In this document: one piece after another, positions 8,343 to 17,424 of the stretch
How positions within the stretch are numbered: the first letter of the stretch is position 1
How the letters are laid out: each line of letters opens with the position of its first letter
From: Flavobacterium sp. Root901
GTDB lineage: Bacteria > Bacteroidota > Bacteroidia > Flavobacteriales > Flavobacteriaceae
NCBI RefSeq assembly: GCF_001429765.1
Contig: NZ_LMJB01000007.1
Coordinates: forward strand, 432,780 to 496,779
Direction: 5' to 3'
Length of the DNA: 64,000 bases
Translations under genes and position numbers: made by a program
Notes under the pieces: model-generated
Told to the model about the DNA's origin: nothing
Seen by the model: the letters and a program-made list of their open reading frames with translations, nothing else
The model's database searches: none

Positions 8343-8376
8343 AAGCCTGCAAATCGTAAGATTCGCAGGCTTTTTT
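8343..8376 (+). terminator. Terminator after tRNA-Tyr
   Basis: AAGCCTGCAAATC / GATTCGCAGGCTT arms (one G-A mismatch) around a GTAA loop, followed by six T. It ends tRNA-Tyr transcription 65 bases past the CCA and may lie on the island side of the junction. Confidence 0.85.
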
Positions 8377-8420
8377 GATTTTACGGCATTTTCAATTTTT
8401 ATAAAAGTACCCAAAATTTC

Positions 8421-8466
8421 TATGGCAAAATCGTGGCACATTCAGGTGTCGCCAAAATGTGCCACA
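8421..8466. other. Left-end repeat pair, candidate integrase arm sites
   Basis: Between tRNA-Tyr and the integrase. Positions 8421-8441 contain two TGGCA half-motifs (ATGGCAAAATC, then GTGGCACAT) and match 58181-58201 at 18 of 21 positions in the same orientation. Positions 8454-8466 (AAAATGTGCCACA) are an exact 13-base inverted match to 58310-58322. The shared, ordered pair at both ends of a 50-kb segment with an integrase suggests protein-binding arms of attL and attR. The exact crossover core was not identified. Confidence 0.55.
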
Positions 8467-8567
8467 GAATTTGGGTTAATCCCTTTTAAACAGAGGGGTT
8501 AAGGAGGTTAACGACTTGTTTTTTTGACGCTATAATTCTACATTTATTAATCCTAAAACATTGAATT

Positions 8568-9875
8568 ATGTTAGAAAGCAGTTTTGGGTTGGTTTTCTTC
8601 TTGAAAATCCCCCGCAATGACAGTAAGATTAGAACCGTTTACTTTAGAATTACAGTAGACGGGACTCCAAAGGAGGCATCAACCAAAAGAAAATGGGATA
8701 TGACCCGGTGGGATCAGAAAATGGAAAGAGCAGTCGGCAGCAAGGAAGATGCGAAATCGCTGAACTTCTTTTTGGATTCATTGACCCTTAAAATTAATGA
8801 AATCAAAACGGAAATGATGTATGGCGGCACATCCATCACAGCCGAAAAAGTGATGGATAAGGTTCTGGGAAGAACTGCACCAAAGGTGAAAGTGCTTGAA
8901 GAATTCCAAAAGCACAACGATGAGATGGAAGCGCTGCTTGGAAAAGGATATGCAAAAGGCACGCTTGAACGCTTTACAATTACCAAAAACCATCTTACAT
9001 CCTTCATCAAGGTTAAATTTAAAACAGCAGATATAGAATTTGCTGAATTAAATCTGGAATTTATAAAGGATTTCGAGTTTTATCTGAGAACAGTCCGTGA
9101 CTGCAGCAATAATACAACCCTTAAATACATTGCCAACTTCAAGAAAATTGTTATCCGAGCCATTGACAATGAAATTATCAGTAAAGATCCGTTCAAAAAC
9201 TTTAAGGGACGCAAAACAAAACTGGTAAAGAAACCTATTACAACGCAGGAATTATATGAACTGGAGAAACATTATTTCAGCACAGACAGACTTGATGTAG
9301 TAAGAGATGTGTTTGTATTCCAATGCTATACAGGACTGGCTTATATTGATGCGTATCAATTAAAGAAAACTGATATTAAGAAAGGAATTGACGGCAACCT
9401 ATGGATAATGTCGGAAAGACAAAAAACCAATTCTTCATTTAATGTACCTCTGCTTCCTCAGGCACTAAAAATAATTGAAAAGTATAAAGACCACCCCCTC
9501 TGTGTTCAACGTGGCACCGTACTGCCGGTTTCTTCCAATCAGAAAATGAACGAGTATCTGAAAGAAGTTGCAAACTTATGCGGTTTTCCTTTTACTCTAA
9601 ACACTCATATGGCCCGCCGGACTTTCGGAAGTACGGTGACTCTTAATAACAATGTCCCAATTAATGTTGTAAAGGAACTTCTTGGACATTCCTCTGTCAA
9701 ACAGACTGAAGCGTACGCTATCACGGAACAGGCGACAATTGGACGTGAAATGTCTATACTGAATAAAAAGCTCAACAAGGCTGAATCCAAAATATCCAAA
9801 CCGGACTTGGCTGTTCTCACAAGACTGGAAAAAGAAATAGAGGCCATCAAAAAGAAATACAATATTTCTTCTTGA
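8568..9875 (+). CDS. Tyrosine site-specific integrase of the island
   Basis: A 435-residue tyrosine recombinase with an N-terminal arm-binding segment (about 1-100), a SAM-like core-binding domain (105-210) and a C-terminal catalytic domain. Catalytic residues visible are H347 and R350 (HMARR), H374 (LLGHSSV) and the nucleophile Y383 (QTEAYA). The first catalytic Arg, normally in TGLR, is replaced by Ala in CYTGLAYIDA, as in several Bacteroidota element integrases where this residue is shifted or dispensable. It is oriented away from tRNA-Tyr, immediately downstream of the tRNA, so it almost certainly catalyses insertion and excision of the 8.3-58.3 kb island at that site. The ATG at 8568 gives a normal family length. 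Confidence 0.95.
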   Translation: MLESSFGLVFFLKIPRNDSKIRTVYFRITVDGTPKEASTKRKWDMTRWDQKMERAVGSKEDAKSLNFFLDSLTLKINEIKTEMMYGGTSITAEKVMDKVLGRTAPKVKVLEEFQKHNDEMEALLGKGYAKGTLERFTITKNHLTSFIKVKFKTADIEFAELNLEFIKDFEFYLRTVRDCSNNTTLKYIANFKKIVIRAIDNEIISKDPFKNFKGRKTKLVKKPITTQELYELEKHYFSTDRLDVVRDVFVFQCYTGLAYIDAYQLKKTDIKKGIDGNLWIMSERQKTNSSFNVPLLPQALKIIEKYKDHPLCVQRGTVLPVSSNQKMNEYLKEVANLCGFPFTLNTHMARRTFGSTVTLNNNVPINVVKELLGHSSVKQTEAYAITEQATIGREMSILNKKLNKAESKISKPDLAVLTRLEKEIEAIKKKYNISS

Positions 9876-9904
9876 TCTATAATTTCAAGATATATTCAAA
9901 TAAA

Positions 9905-9941
9905 AAAGAGGTTATCTCAAATATTTTGAGATAACCTCTTC
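9905..9941. terminator. Bidirectional terminator between integrase and HTH genes
   Basis: Sixteen-base arms AAGAGGTTATCTCAAA and its complement around TAT, with A runs on the left (9900s) and T on the right. It serves the convergent integrase (ending 9875) and the HTH gene, whose last codons (from 9917) lie inside the hairpin. Confidence 0.8.
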
Positions 9942-10237
9942 TTGCATAGTTTTACTTCACTTTTATAACCTGGATGGTAAGACGGCGTGTATTTAATGTA
10001 TCCTAAATCTTGAAGCTGCTTAAAGTACTTGTGATAAGTAGGCAGAGTGTTCACATGCGACAACTGCATAATTTTGCTGCGGCTTACTTTTATCTTCCTT
10101 CTCTCCCCTTGCCTATACCCCAATCCAAGTATCGCTGTCAAAATTGACAAATGCCAGACATTAAGCACAGGATCATTAATATAAATTGACAAGTACCACA
10201 TAATCTGCTTTTCTTTTAATCGATTATTATTCTTCAT
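9917..10237 (-). CDS. Winged-helix-like regulator of mobile-element type
   Basis: A 106-residue protein beginning MKNNNRLKEKQIMWYLS. Residues 45-95 resemble a winged helix: IKVSRSKIMQLSHVNTLPTYHKYFKQLQDLGYIKYTPSYHPGYKS, a pattern common in small regulators carried by Bacteroidota mobile elements. The ATG at 10235-10237 was chosen because longer frames overlap the upstream HTH gene almost completely; with this start the overlap is 11 bases and the two genes are translationally coupled. It probably helps control excision or transfer. The stop codon lies in the terminator hairpin. Confidence 0.7.
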   Translation of the reverse strand: MKNNNRLKEKQIMWYLSIYINDPVLNVWHLSILTAILGLGYRQGERRKIKVSRSKIMQLSHVNTLPTYHKYFKQLQDLGYIKYTPSYHPGYKSEVKLCKKRLSQNI

Positions 10238-10511
10238 CGTCAAAAAGTTTTTGAAGATCTTCCCTGTTATAATAATACGATCCAAGAACCTTCCTAAAAC
10301 GCACTTTATGGGATATCCTAAGATTCTGGACTGATCCAGCAGAAATATCAAGTAATTTTCTGACCGCCTTGCTTTTAAGCCATTGAGGCTCCACAGATTC
10401 ATTCTGACTGCAATTCAATTGCAGAAATAATTGCTGCATCTTATCCTGTAGAAGAAGTCCAAATTGCCTTAAATCTTCCTTTGTAATATTTTCTTCCATA
10501 ATCATCTTCAT
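10227..10511 (-). CDS. HTH (excisionase-like) DNA-binding protein
   Basis: A 94-residue protein with a MerR/excisionase-type winged HTH in its C-terminal half: PQWLKSKAVRKLLDISAGSVQNLRISHKVRFRKVLGSYYYNREDLQKLF. The N-terminal 40 residues are helical and may dimerise. Such genes next to integrases often act as recombination directionality factors or repressors. It heads a two-gene operon with the winged-helix gene at 9917-10237. A perfect 19-base palindrome 50 bases upstream (10562-10580) is its likely operator, and a near-identical site precedes the mobilization genes. ATG at 10511 or 10499 could start translation. Confidence 0.8.
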   Translation of the reverse strand: MKMIMEENITKEDLRQFGLLLQDKMQQLFLQLNCSQNESVEPQWLKSKAVRKLLDISAGSVQNLRISHKVRFRKVLGSYYYNREDLQKLFDDEE

Positions 10512-10561
10512 TTAAATAAAACAAACAACAACCAAAGATAGGATTGATTTCTGGAATTTTC

Positions 10562-10580
10562 ATGGACATAATATGTCCAT
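10562..10580. promoter_or_regulatory. Palindromic operator ATGGACATA-A-TATGTCCAT
   Basis: A perfect 19-base palindrome 51 bases upstream of the HTH gene start (10511). The same sequence with two base differences (centre base and one arm base) recurs at 47174-47192 beside the mobilization genes. Two copies at opposite functional modules suggest one regulator, perhaps the adjacent HTH protein, controls both. Confidence 0.6.
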
Positions 10581-10733
10581 ATTATAGACCATTTTATAAT
10601 TTAAGGCGTTAGTTTCCTTATTCAAAAGTAACAATCATTATAAATCAATACTTTACAACGTAATGGTACAAATATGATACAAATAAAATGAATAAAAATG
10701 ATCAAAAAAAGGTAGAAACAATAAAGTTCAAAA

Positions 10734-10770
10734 AACAAAAACCGCTGAAAAACTACGTTTTCAGCGGTTT
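10734..10770 (-). terminator. Terminator of the ietA-ietS operon
   Basis: AAACCGCTGAAAA / TTTTCAGCGGTTT arms with a CTACG-like loop. The A-rich left flank gives a U tract on the minus strand. It lies 105 bases beyond the protease stop codon. Confidence 0.75.
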
Positions 10771-10875
10771 AGCACTTATTAGTAAATAATATTAATCAGT
10801 ACTTAATTGACTATTGCAAAACGATACTATCATATTCTCCGAAATTCAACTTTAGTTTTCAGCATCGCGTATACA

Positions 10876-13368
10876 TTAACTAAGATCTAATATAATTTGA
10901 ACTTCGTTCTGAACGGCCAATTGTGCAGCTACAGTTGTATATATGTCAGCCACGTTCTCCGGTGTTTCAATAGAAACAATTAAAGAATAACGCAGTTCTG
11001 AATTGTATTTTTCCTGTTTTTTAAGTTCTTTCCACCACCCAGAGGCCATCGGAAATACAGCCAATTTGTTACAAGAAGCAATTTCGGCTGCAGAACCTTT
11101 CCAATAATTGCTGTGTACAGATCCCTTAAAAACAGTATCTGCCCCAAGAGCCCATCTGCTGGATCCTGTAGCTTTTTCAATCAACCCATCTTCTAATCTA
11201 TCAACTCCCAGATTTTCTTTTAAAATATCTTGATTGACTTTGTTAGTCCTTAATTTAAAATTATCAAAATCTTCTCCAGGATTTATTAGCGCAAACTTCA
11301 ATGCGGTTGATTGATACGCATACTTTGTAGTATAACCTCTATCCCCCGGATTGGGTTCAACAAAATAAGACAACGTTACTTTTAAAGTTACATCTGTGGC
11401 GCCTAAATTCTCTAAAATCTCTTTAGGCCAGGGAAACTCGTAATAGTGTATCTGATTAGTTTTTACTTTTCCGTCTTCGAGCTTATATGGCGTTATTTTT
11501 TCTTCAGATATGAAGGTGAGATAATTACTCTGACACTCTATTGCTTTTTGAAGATTAGGAACACCGTATCCTACAGTTCTAAGAAGTCTTAAAACGTCAC
11601 TTACTTTATTAACATCAATATTAAATTGATCAATCATTTCCTGAGTCCATGAAGAAGAATGTATCATTAATGCTCTAAGGGTTTCTTCCCAAGCTTCCGG
11701 ATATACGTCCCTTATTTTAGCCAAAAAGTTTGCTGCCAAAGCGGTAGCCGCGCTTGTGGCGTTCATTGTCGTAAAATAATTTCTAACATCGCTTCTTGTA
11801 ACAGTCAAGATATCTAGATCGTCATGACCTTCAACATCTCCATTATCAAGCAGTATCAAGTTACCTGCTTCGAAAACAACTTCAGGCTTAATTGGCCAGC
11901 TTGCATCCCAGGAACAGGATGTTCTGCTGTATGGGGAAAGTTCAAATTTTTTGGCAACTGTACCATTATCCGGCAGGGTCTTCTCCGTATAACCTCCAAC
12001 GCTAATTGCATTCCATGCCTGAGCCGGGCTTTCCACCGAAAGATTTAGATTGCTTTCAGGGTAATTTCTCCAGTTAAATTCTTCTCTTACATTACCTGCA
12101 CTAACCAGAAATATTTTTTTATCATTCGAATCTTCACCAAAAATTATTCTGTCCAAAACAGAGGAATATGCTGAAGGCTTGCCGAATTCAACCTGAAAGT
12201 CCGTTGTAACGGCCATGCAGAATATTCGTTTATTCTCAGGATTATTTACTATCGCACGATTTACCGCGTCAAGAGTGATCAGTGGAAATTTATTGCGCTC
12301 ATTCGGATGGTCCGGATGCAAAATTTTTATTGATTCCAGCTGATGATGGATGGATAATGAGCTATTATTCTCAAGAATTGCATTTAAATTTCCGTAAAGA
12401 GCGACTCCAGCCATATTTGTGCCATGCCCTAAACTGTCATTGACTCCCCAGTTTGGATCAACAGTCAATCTGTTTGCATCATTCAGTGCAGGCGCAATTA
12501 AATGAGGACCATTGTTTACGCCTGAGTCCATTATCGAAATAAAATTATTGGTTCTTGTAAAATTAGTCAAACGCAACGCTTCTTGTATCCATGCATTATT
12601 TTCAGTCATATTATGGTTAAGCCAGAAACCATTCAACTCTTCGGTTTTACGAATCTCAGCAATTAGTCCAAATGACGCAACTAGTTCATATAACTGTGCA
12701 TAATCGGCTTTTACAATTACAATGCATCGCTGGGGAAAACTTAAAATTTCATCAAGGATCTCTATACCAAAGAACTCGCATATCTGTTTTAATTCGGGAA
12801 CGGACGTCTCTAAATCTAAACTCTCAACAGCTAGCCATAACTCACACCATACCGGTGCTTCACGCGGCAGAGTTTCAATAGGGCTGCTCCATAGATTTTC
12901 AATTGAAGATCTGGTAACCACCTCTATTTTATCTACTAATGGCTGATTAACGGGTTTACCGTTTTTTTCTAACGCAATATAATCCTCAACTTTTTTGGTA
13001 AGCTTCCCTTTTTGGTTTTCTGCAATATAGAGAGTTGCAGTCTGCTGATTCGTTTCTTTTTCTATAGATACGTTTAATAATACAGCTCCGCTGGAGTCCA
13101 AAGATTCGATTTTTAAGCTGTCATTAGCAGCACTCTTAAAAGTAAGGTACTCTCCATCTTTGACAGGTATTCCCTGTTCTGTTCTGATTCTTACATCTTC
13201 TGCATGTGAGTGCCAGATATCGCTTAAAGAATGTAATAATGAATTGCCATGCGCATTTCTTTGTCTTGGGGGAAGTTCATCTCCACTTCCTCCGCTCGGA
13301 GGCGTTGTATAAGTTTGAGCTGTATGCACATCACTCACAAAAAGATGCGGTTTAGAAACTTCACTCAT
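10876..13368 (-). CDS. ietS: IetS-like subtilisin (S8) protease, defence pair
   Basis: An 830-residue S8 serine protease. The catalytic triad is visible: D281 (ISIMDSGVN), H315 (SLGHGTNMAG) and S539 (TTMNATSAATA). The N-terminal 240 residues are a non-catalytic region with mixed alpha/beta character, and about 200 residues follow the catalytic domain. No signal peptide is present, so it acts in the cytoplasm. It starts five bases after the stop of an AAA ATPase gene (13374-14327). This two-gene layout, AAA ATPase plus S8 protease, is the IetAS antiphage system (Gao et al. 2020), first described as a plasmid-stability pair in Agrobacterium. The trigger and protein substrate are unknown. Function is inferred from architecture, not tested. 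Confidence 0.85.
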   Translation of the reverse strand: MSEVSKPHLFVSDVHTAQTYTTPPSGGSGDELPPRQRNAHGNSLLHSLSDIWHSHAEDVRIRTEQGIPVKDGEYLTFKSAANDSLKIESLDSSGAVLLNVSIEKETNQQTATLYIAENQKGKLTKKVEDYIALEKNGKPVNQPLVDKIEVVTRSSIENLWSSPIETLPREAPVWCELWLAVESLDLETSVPELKQICEFFGIEILDEILSFPQRCIVIVKADYAQLYELVASFGLIAEIRKTEELNGFWLNHNMTENNAWIQEALRLTNFTRTNNFISIMDSGVNNGPHLIAPALNDANRLTVDPNWGVNDSLGHGTNMAGVALYGNLNAILENNSSLSIHHQLESIKILHPDHPNERNKFPLITLDAVNRAIVNNPENKRIFCMAVTTDFQVEFGKPSAYSSVLDRIIFGEDSNDKKIFLVSAGNVREEFNWRNYPESNLNLSVESPAQAWNAISVGGYTEKTLPDNGTVAKKFELSPYSRTSCSWDASWPIKPEVVFEAGNLILLDNGDVEGHDDLDILTVTRSDVRNYFTTMNATSAATALAANFLAKIRDVYPEAWEETLRALMIHSSSWTQEMIDQFNIDVNKVSDVLRLLRTVGYGVPNLQKAIECQSNYLTFISEEKITPYKLEDGKVKTNQIHYYEFPWPKEILENLGATDVTLKVTLSYFVEPNPGDRGYTTKYAYQSTALKFALINPGEDFDNFKLRTNKVNQDILKENLGVDRLEDGLIEKATGSSRWALGADTVFKGSVHSNYWKGSAAEIASCNKLAVFPMASGWWKELKKQEKYNSELRYSLIVSIETPENVADIYTTVAAQLAVQNEVQIILDLS

Positions 13369-13373
13369 TATTA

Positions 13374-14327
13374 TTATAAATTATAATTGACTTTTCTGTC
13401 TTTCATCATTTGAACTAATAATTTTTGAGTAACCAGATTTTTATCCATTAAAATTATCTCTTTCAGAGCATCATTGCAAGCATTAGTAATCTCTGCGTGA
13501 GATAACCCTTCTGCCGCCGCAACTATAGATTTTAAGCTAAAATCTCCAAGAAACTTATGGAGTTTTAGTTTAATCAGCTCCTCAATCTCATTTTTATTTG
13601 GTAAGGTGTAGCTGATAATATCATCAAAACGTCTAAACAGTGCCGAATCTAATATCTTTATATTATTTGTAGCACCAAAAATGATGCTCTCTGATGAATC
13701 CTGTTCGATGAACTGCAAAAATGAATTCAAAACTCTCCGCATTTCCCCAACTTCATTATCCCTTGCCCTTTCTGCTCCAATTGCATCAAATTCATCAAAA
13801 AGATAGACGCCCCTGTTGGAAACCATCATGTCGAAAATCTGTCGCAACTTCGAGGCAGTTTCACCCATGTATTTGGTCATTAATTTATCCATCATAACAA
13901 CATACAATGGAAGCTTTAATTCGCCAGAAATAGCAGAAGCAGTTGCTGTTTTACCTGTTCCTGGAAGACCTGAAAGCAATACTTTCCTGCGGTTATGCAG
14001 ACCGTGTTTTAGAATTTTATCGCGCTGTTTATACTCCCTGATAATCCTTGCTAGCTTATTGGAAACATCACTGGAAAGTATCAATTCATTTAATCTGTTC
14101 TCAGGATAATACACCAGAACTAAATCGCTTAAATCTGGATTGATGCGGATCACTTTAAAACCATCGGTCTTTGATCGGTCAACTAAATCTTGTATTTCCT
14201 TTGCGATAGACATATGTCCTTGTCTTGCTTCATGTGCAGCCACCTGAAGTGCAATAGAAGTGAATCTCTCATTATCATTCTTATAATGGGACTGTAATAA
14301 AGATTTTAATTGTTCTGCTGTTGCCAT
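13374..14327 (-). CDS. ietA: IetA-like AAA ATPase, defence pair
   Basis: A 317-residue classical AAA ATPase. Walker A is GLPGTGKT (residues 120-127), Walker B is GVYLFDEFDAIG (about 173-184), with sensor 1 in IIFGATNN and a paired arginine finger in ALFRRFDD. The N-terminal 110 residues are helical and may bind substrate or the protease. It is the first gene of the operon with the S8 protease, with a five-base spacing. A TACTTTTG element lies only about six bases upstream of the ATG (14332-14339 on the minus strand), which would give a leaderless or very short leader if real. The pair corresponds to IetA/IetS. Confidence 0.85.
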   Translation of the reverse strand: MATAEQLKSLLQSHYKNDNERFTSIALQVAAHEARQGHMSIAKEIQDLVDRSKTDGFKVIRINPDLSDLVLVYYPENRLNELILSSDVSNKLARIIREYKQRDKILKHGLHNRRKVLLSGLPGTGKTATASAISGELKLPLYVVMMDKLMTKYMGETASKLRQIFDMMVSNRGVYLFDEFDAIGAERARDNEVGEMRRVLNSFLQFIEQDSSESIIFGATNNIKILDSALFRRFDDIISYTLPNKNEIEELIKLKLHKFLGDFSLKSIVAAAEGLSHAEITNACNDALKEIILMDKNLVTQKLLVQMMKDRKVNYNL

Positions 14328-14544
14328 ATCGCAAAAGTAATGAAAAAAGTCTTCAAATAAATTTAATTATTTGTAGGTAATTTTTTATTTTATCCGCCTT
14401 ATTAGGAAAAACAGTCTACTTGCCTCTTATAGCAGCAGAAAAGAATTAAAAAAATAATGCAAGGGAGTGGATTCAAAAAATCTGAAATTATCTTTTTAAA
14501 TTATTATGCTTATAATTCTTAGATTTGAAATTAAACTTTTCTTT

Positions 14545-17424
14545 ATGAATATATCTCCCACACCTATTTTTTCAAAAGAATTTATAGAGCATTATAATTC
14601 TGGGTTTCTGCTTAATAATTTCCCTAACATCCGTGCAAAAAGAGAAATCATTGCGCGTTGGATCAAGGAACTAAATTCTGGAAAATTAGACAGCCTTAAA
14701 GAGGAGGAAGTGAAATCAAGATTTGTAATTGACATTTTCGGCAGGGTGCTTGATTTCAAGTTTGATCATTCTAAAAACTGGTTTTTGAAGGAAGAAGCCA
14801 AAATGGTTAGCAGCGGCAAAAAATCAGATGCAGCACTGGGGTATTTCGGAATTAACAAGAGCAGTGATGATGTCCGTGCAGTTATAGAAATTAAGGATGC
14901 CAAAACAGACTTGGAAAAAAAACAGAATAGAAAAATAAAGATAAGCGCAATTGAGCAGGCATTCGAATACGGAGAAAACATAGGAGAGAAATGCAGATGG
15001 GTTATCGTTTCAAATTTTAAGGAAATCCGATTCTATAATCGAAACAGTCCGGAAATATATCAGAACTATAATCTGGAAGACTTAGCAGATGAATCTGTGT
15101 TGAAAGAATTCATACTTCTTTTTCATAAGGATCGTTTTATCTCTTTTAATAAAGACTCGCAAACCGATAAGCTACATTCTGTATCGTTTAAACCAATAAC
15201 AAAAAAAGAAAAAAATATGCATATTTTAGATCAGATGTACCACTGTGTATCAAAGTTTGACGGACTGGTTTTTGTAGATCCTAATTATATTGCATCCCTT
15301 TCTCCTTTTAATATCCTCAATACACAGGTTTGGCATTATGAATACAATTCCTTATTTACTCTGAACAATGCCATTTACAGCCTCTTAGAAGAGATTTCAA
15401 TTGAAAATAACGAAATCAAACTCAGTAAAGTTTTAGAGCGAGAACTTTCTAAAGAAAAAATTTCGGAGCCGTTAGTAAAACTTAGAAAGATTTTCAGGTT
15501 TTTAAATAAATGCATGATCTCCACCATAACAGCGGTCAAAGACTATAAAACACTTCAAGAAGCACTTGATTATCCTATCCAGCATTTCTTTAATGCGCCA
15601 GAGGATCAAAAAATCAATCTTAATATATCTATAAACGCGGGAGACACCTGCGATTGCCTGAATTGCAATTTCAGAAATTTTGAATTCGCAAAACTGCTGA
15701 CTAAACTAAAATCAAACAACGGCAGTGTTGATTTTTTCGATTCTGAATATGCCTATGGCAATTACATGACAGCTACGAATGATTACAAAACATCCTTTCA
15801 AATATACAAGCATCTGGAAAATCTCAAAGGAAAAGAAGATAAAGCTGTCGAATATTTTCTAACCAGGCTTAACATGAAATATCTTCATAATCTGATCCGA
15901 AGCAACTATGAGGGCGAAGATAATGAGAATATCATTGAAAACATTCGTTTTATAGATCTTGATGATGTTATCTTCAATGAACTTGAATACGAAATTGATA
16001 ACGATGTAAAAAAATACCTGATCCAGATAAAAGAAGAGAAATTATTAAACAAGGTAAGGGAACAGATCAGGAAAAACAGTGCGGAAATACAAAAGTTAAA
16101 AAGCCTGTATGATAGGGGTGGAGGACAATACGGAGGAACCGACATAGTTGCCAGGCTAAAAAAAAGTTATCTTCTCCTGCATGAACATGTAAACAAAAAT
16201 TTTATCATTCAGAATATTTTCACAGACTATAGAAATATTTCAAAAGAGCTTTTTGCGGGCCTTATTGAAAGCTACAAGACCAAAGAAGTTGGAATGCAGG
16301 AATTTCATGGTTTTTTTATTCGTGATGCTGTAATTCATCTGGGGATTGAAGATCTGAAAGAAATTTTGAAGGATGTGGCGATTCTAAATATTGAACGGGA
16401 CAGCATAAAGAATTTGATTGATTTATTCTCCAATTTCTTTACTTCTTTTTATAAAGGAAATGCTTCTTTTTCAGGTCTGCTTCCAAATACCCTATTAGCG
16501 GAATCTTCCATAAGCTATGACTTGAGGAACAATCTAAGCAGGATTTTCAGCAATATTTTTATTATGCTTTTGAAAAGCAATATTAAAAAAGAAGATTTTA
16601 AGGTTATTCAAACCCCGATACTATCTTTTTTAAAAACAGAAAATATCCTGTACCACAGCAATCTGGATGCTCTTAGCCGTTTCTTGGAAAAGAAGGGAGA
16701 TTTCTTTGAATTGGATAACTTGGTTGCCATACTTAAAACTGCAGTATACAATGACGATTCTCAGAGCCATAAATATGAACGCCTTGTCAGCAGCTGCAGC
16801 AGGTCAATACGATTTTATTACCCAGAGTTTAAAATTGAAGACGAGGCATTAATAAAAAAAGCCGTATCAAACTGCTCTGCGTTATCTTATGGAAGACCTA
16901 AAATTCAGGACTATGTGCATCTTTCTAAAATCTGCAGTGCGGAACTTCAAAGGCAGCTTTTAGATGTGACAGATCAATATCTTGATACGTATTTTAATGA
17001 TCGATTTTACTGGGAACTTCTAAATTTTGAAATATATCAATACACTTATAAAAACTATTTTGAAAAATTTTTGGATGAAATTTGTAAGTATGGCGGAAGC
17101 ATAGAATTTAAGGACGGAGAAAGCACAGTGCACAATTTCACGTTTTTAAACTTCATTTGGCTGATCCATTCAATTGACATTCAACTTACAATAGAACAGA
17201 AAAATAAATTCCAAAGATTAAATAAGTTTGAAGAATGGCTTCTTGACCCTTTTGATTTCGACTACACCTTATTTGAAAGTTGCTGGCTTGTTCATATTTT
17301 AAACAACAGAAAATTTGCGGCTTCAATAAAGAATATTAGTGAGATAAAAGTCTCACTGGAAAAGGAATTAAAAGAAAAATTTGACCAGAAGCTATCCAAT
17401 TTTTATGTACAGCACTTCATTTAA
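14545..17424 (+). CDS. PD-(D/E)XK nuclease-like protein with long helical C-terminus, candidate defence gene
   Basis: About 960 residues. Residues 55-170 look like a restriction-type PD-(D/E)XK nuclease related to HsdR_N or Eco57I N-termini: D95 (KSDAALGYF), E115 and K117 (AVIEIKDAK), then an AIEQAFEYGE helix with Q138 and RWVIVSNFKEIRFYN. A C-x-C-x2-C cluster (DTCDCLNCNF, about residues 366-374) could bind metal. The remaining 580 residues are helical, Leu/Ile/Lys/Glu-rich and probably a TPR- or HEAT-like solenoid; no methylase, helicase or P-loop was found. I chose the ATG at 14545 rather than 14506 because the upstream residues are an unrelated hydrophobic stretch. It is on the plus strand, divergent from ietA, and flanked by defence genes. 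I recognise no named system. Confidence 0.75.
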   Translation: MNISPTPIFSKEFIEHYNSGFLLNNFPNIRAKREIIARWIKELNSGKLDSLKEEEVKSRFVIDIFGRVLDFKFDHSKNWFLKEEAKMVSSGKKSDAALGYFGINKSSDDVRAVIEIKDAKTDLEKKQNRKIKISAIEQAFEYGENIGEKCRWVIVSNFKEIRFYNRNSPEIYQNYNLEDLADESVLKEFILLFHKDRFISFNKDSQTDKLHSVSFKPITKKEKNMHILDQMYHCVSKFDGLVFVDPNYIASLSPFNILNTQVWHYEYNSLFTLNNAIYSLLEEISIENNEIKLSKVLERELSKEKISEPLVKLRKIFRFLNKCMISTITAVKDYKTLQEALDYPIQHFFNAPEDQKINLNISINAGDTCDCLNCNFRNFEFAKLLTKLKSNNGSVDFFDSEYAYGNYMTATNDYKTSFQIYKHLENLKGKEDKAVEYFLTRLNMKYLHNLIRSNYEGEDNENIIENIRFIDLDDVIFNELEYEIDNDVKKYLIQIKEEKLLNKVREQIRKNSAEIQKLKSLYDRGGGQYGGTDIVARLKKSYLLLHEHVNKNFIIQNIFTDYRNISKELFAGLIESYKTKEVGMQEFHGFFIRDAVIHLGIEDLKEILKDVAILNIERDSIKNLIDLFSNFFTSFYKGNASFSGLLPNTLLAESSISYDLRNNLSRIFSNIFIMLLKSNIKKEDFKVIQTPILSFLKTENILYHSNLDALSRFLEKKGDFFELDNLVAILKTAVYNDDSQSHKYERLVSSCSRSIRFYYPEFKIEDEALIKKAVSNCSALSYGRPKIQDYVHLSKICSAELQRQLLDVTDQYLDTYFNDRFYWELLNFEIYQYTYKNYFEKFLDEICKYGGSIEFKDGESTVHNFTFLNFIWLIHSIDIQLTIEQKNKFQRLNKFEEWLLDPFDFDYTLFESCWLVHILNNRKFAASIKNISEIKVSLEKELKEKFDQKLSNFYVQHFI

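Larger units (their letters stand above)
10512..10875. other. Intergenic region with operator palindrome and terminator
   Basis: About 360 bases without a gene between the HTH operon and the protease gene. It contains the palindrome at 10562-10580 and the hairpin at 10738-10770; the rest is A-rich and I see nothing else in it. Confidence 0.6.

Noticed and set aside
8145..8441. 98-residue minus-strand frame across tRNA-Tyr
   Set aside because: It is antisense to the tRNA and terminator; translated tRNA sequence commonly gives such false frames.
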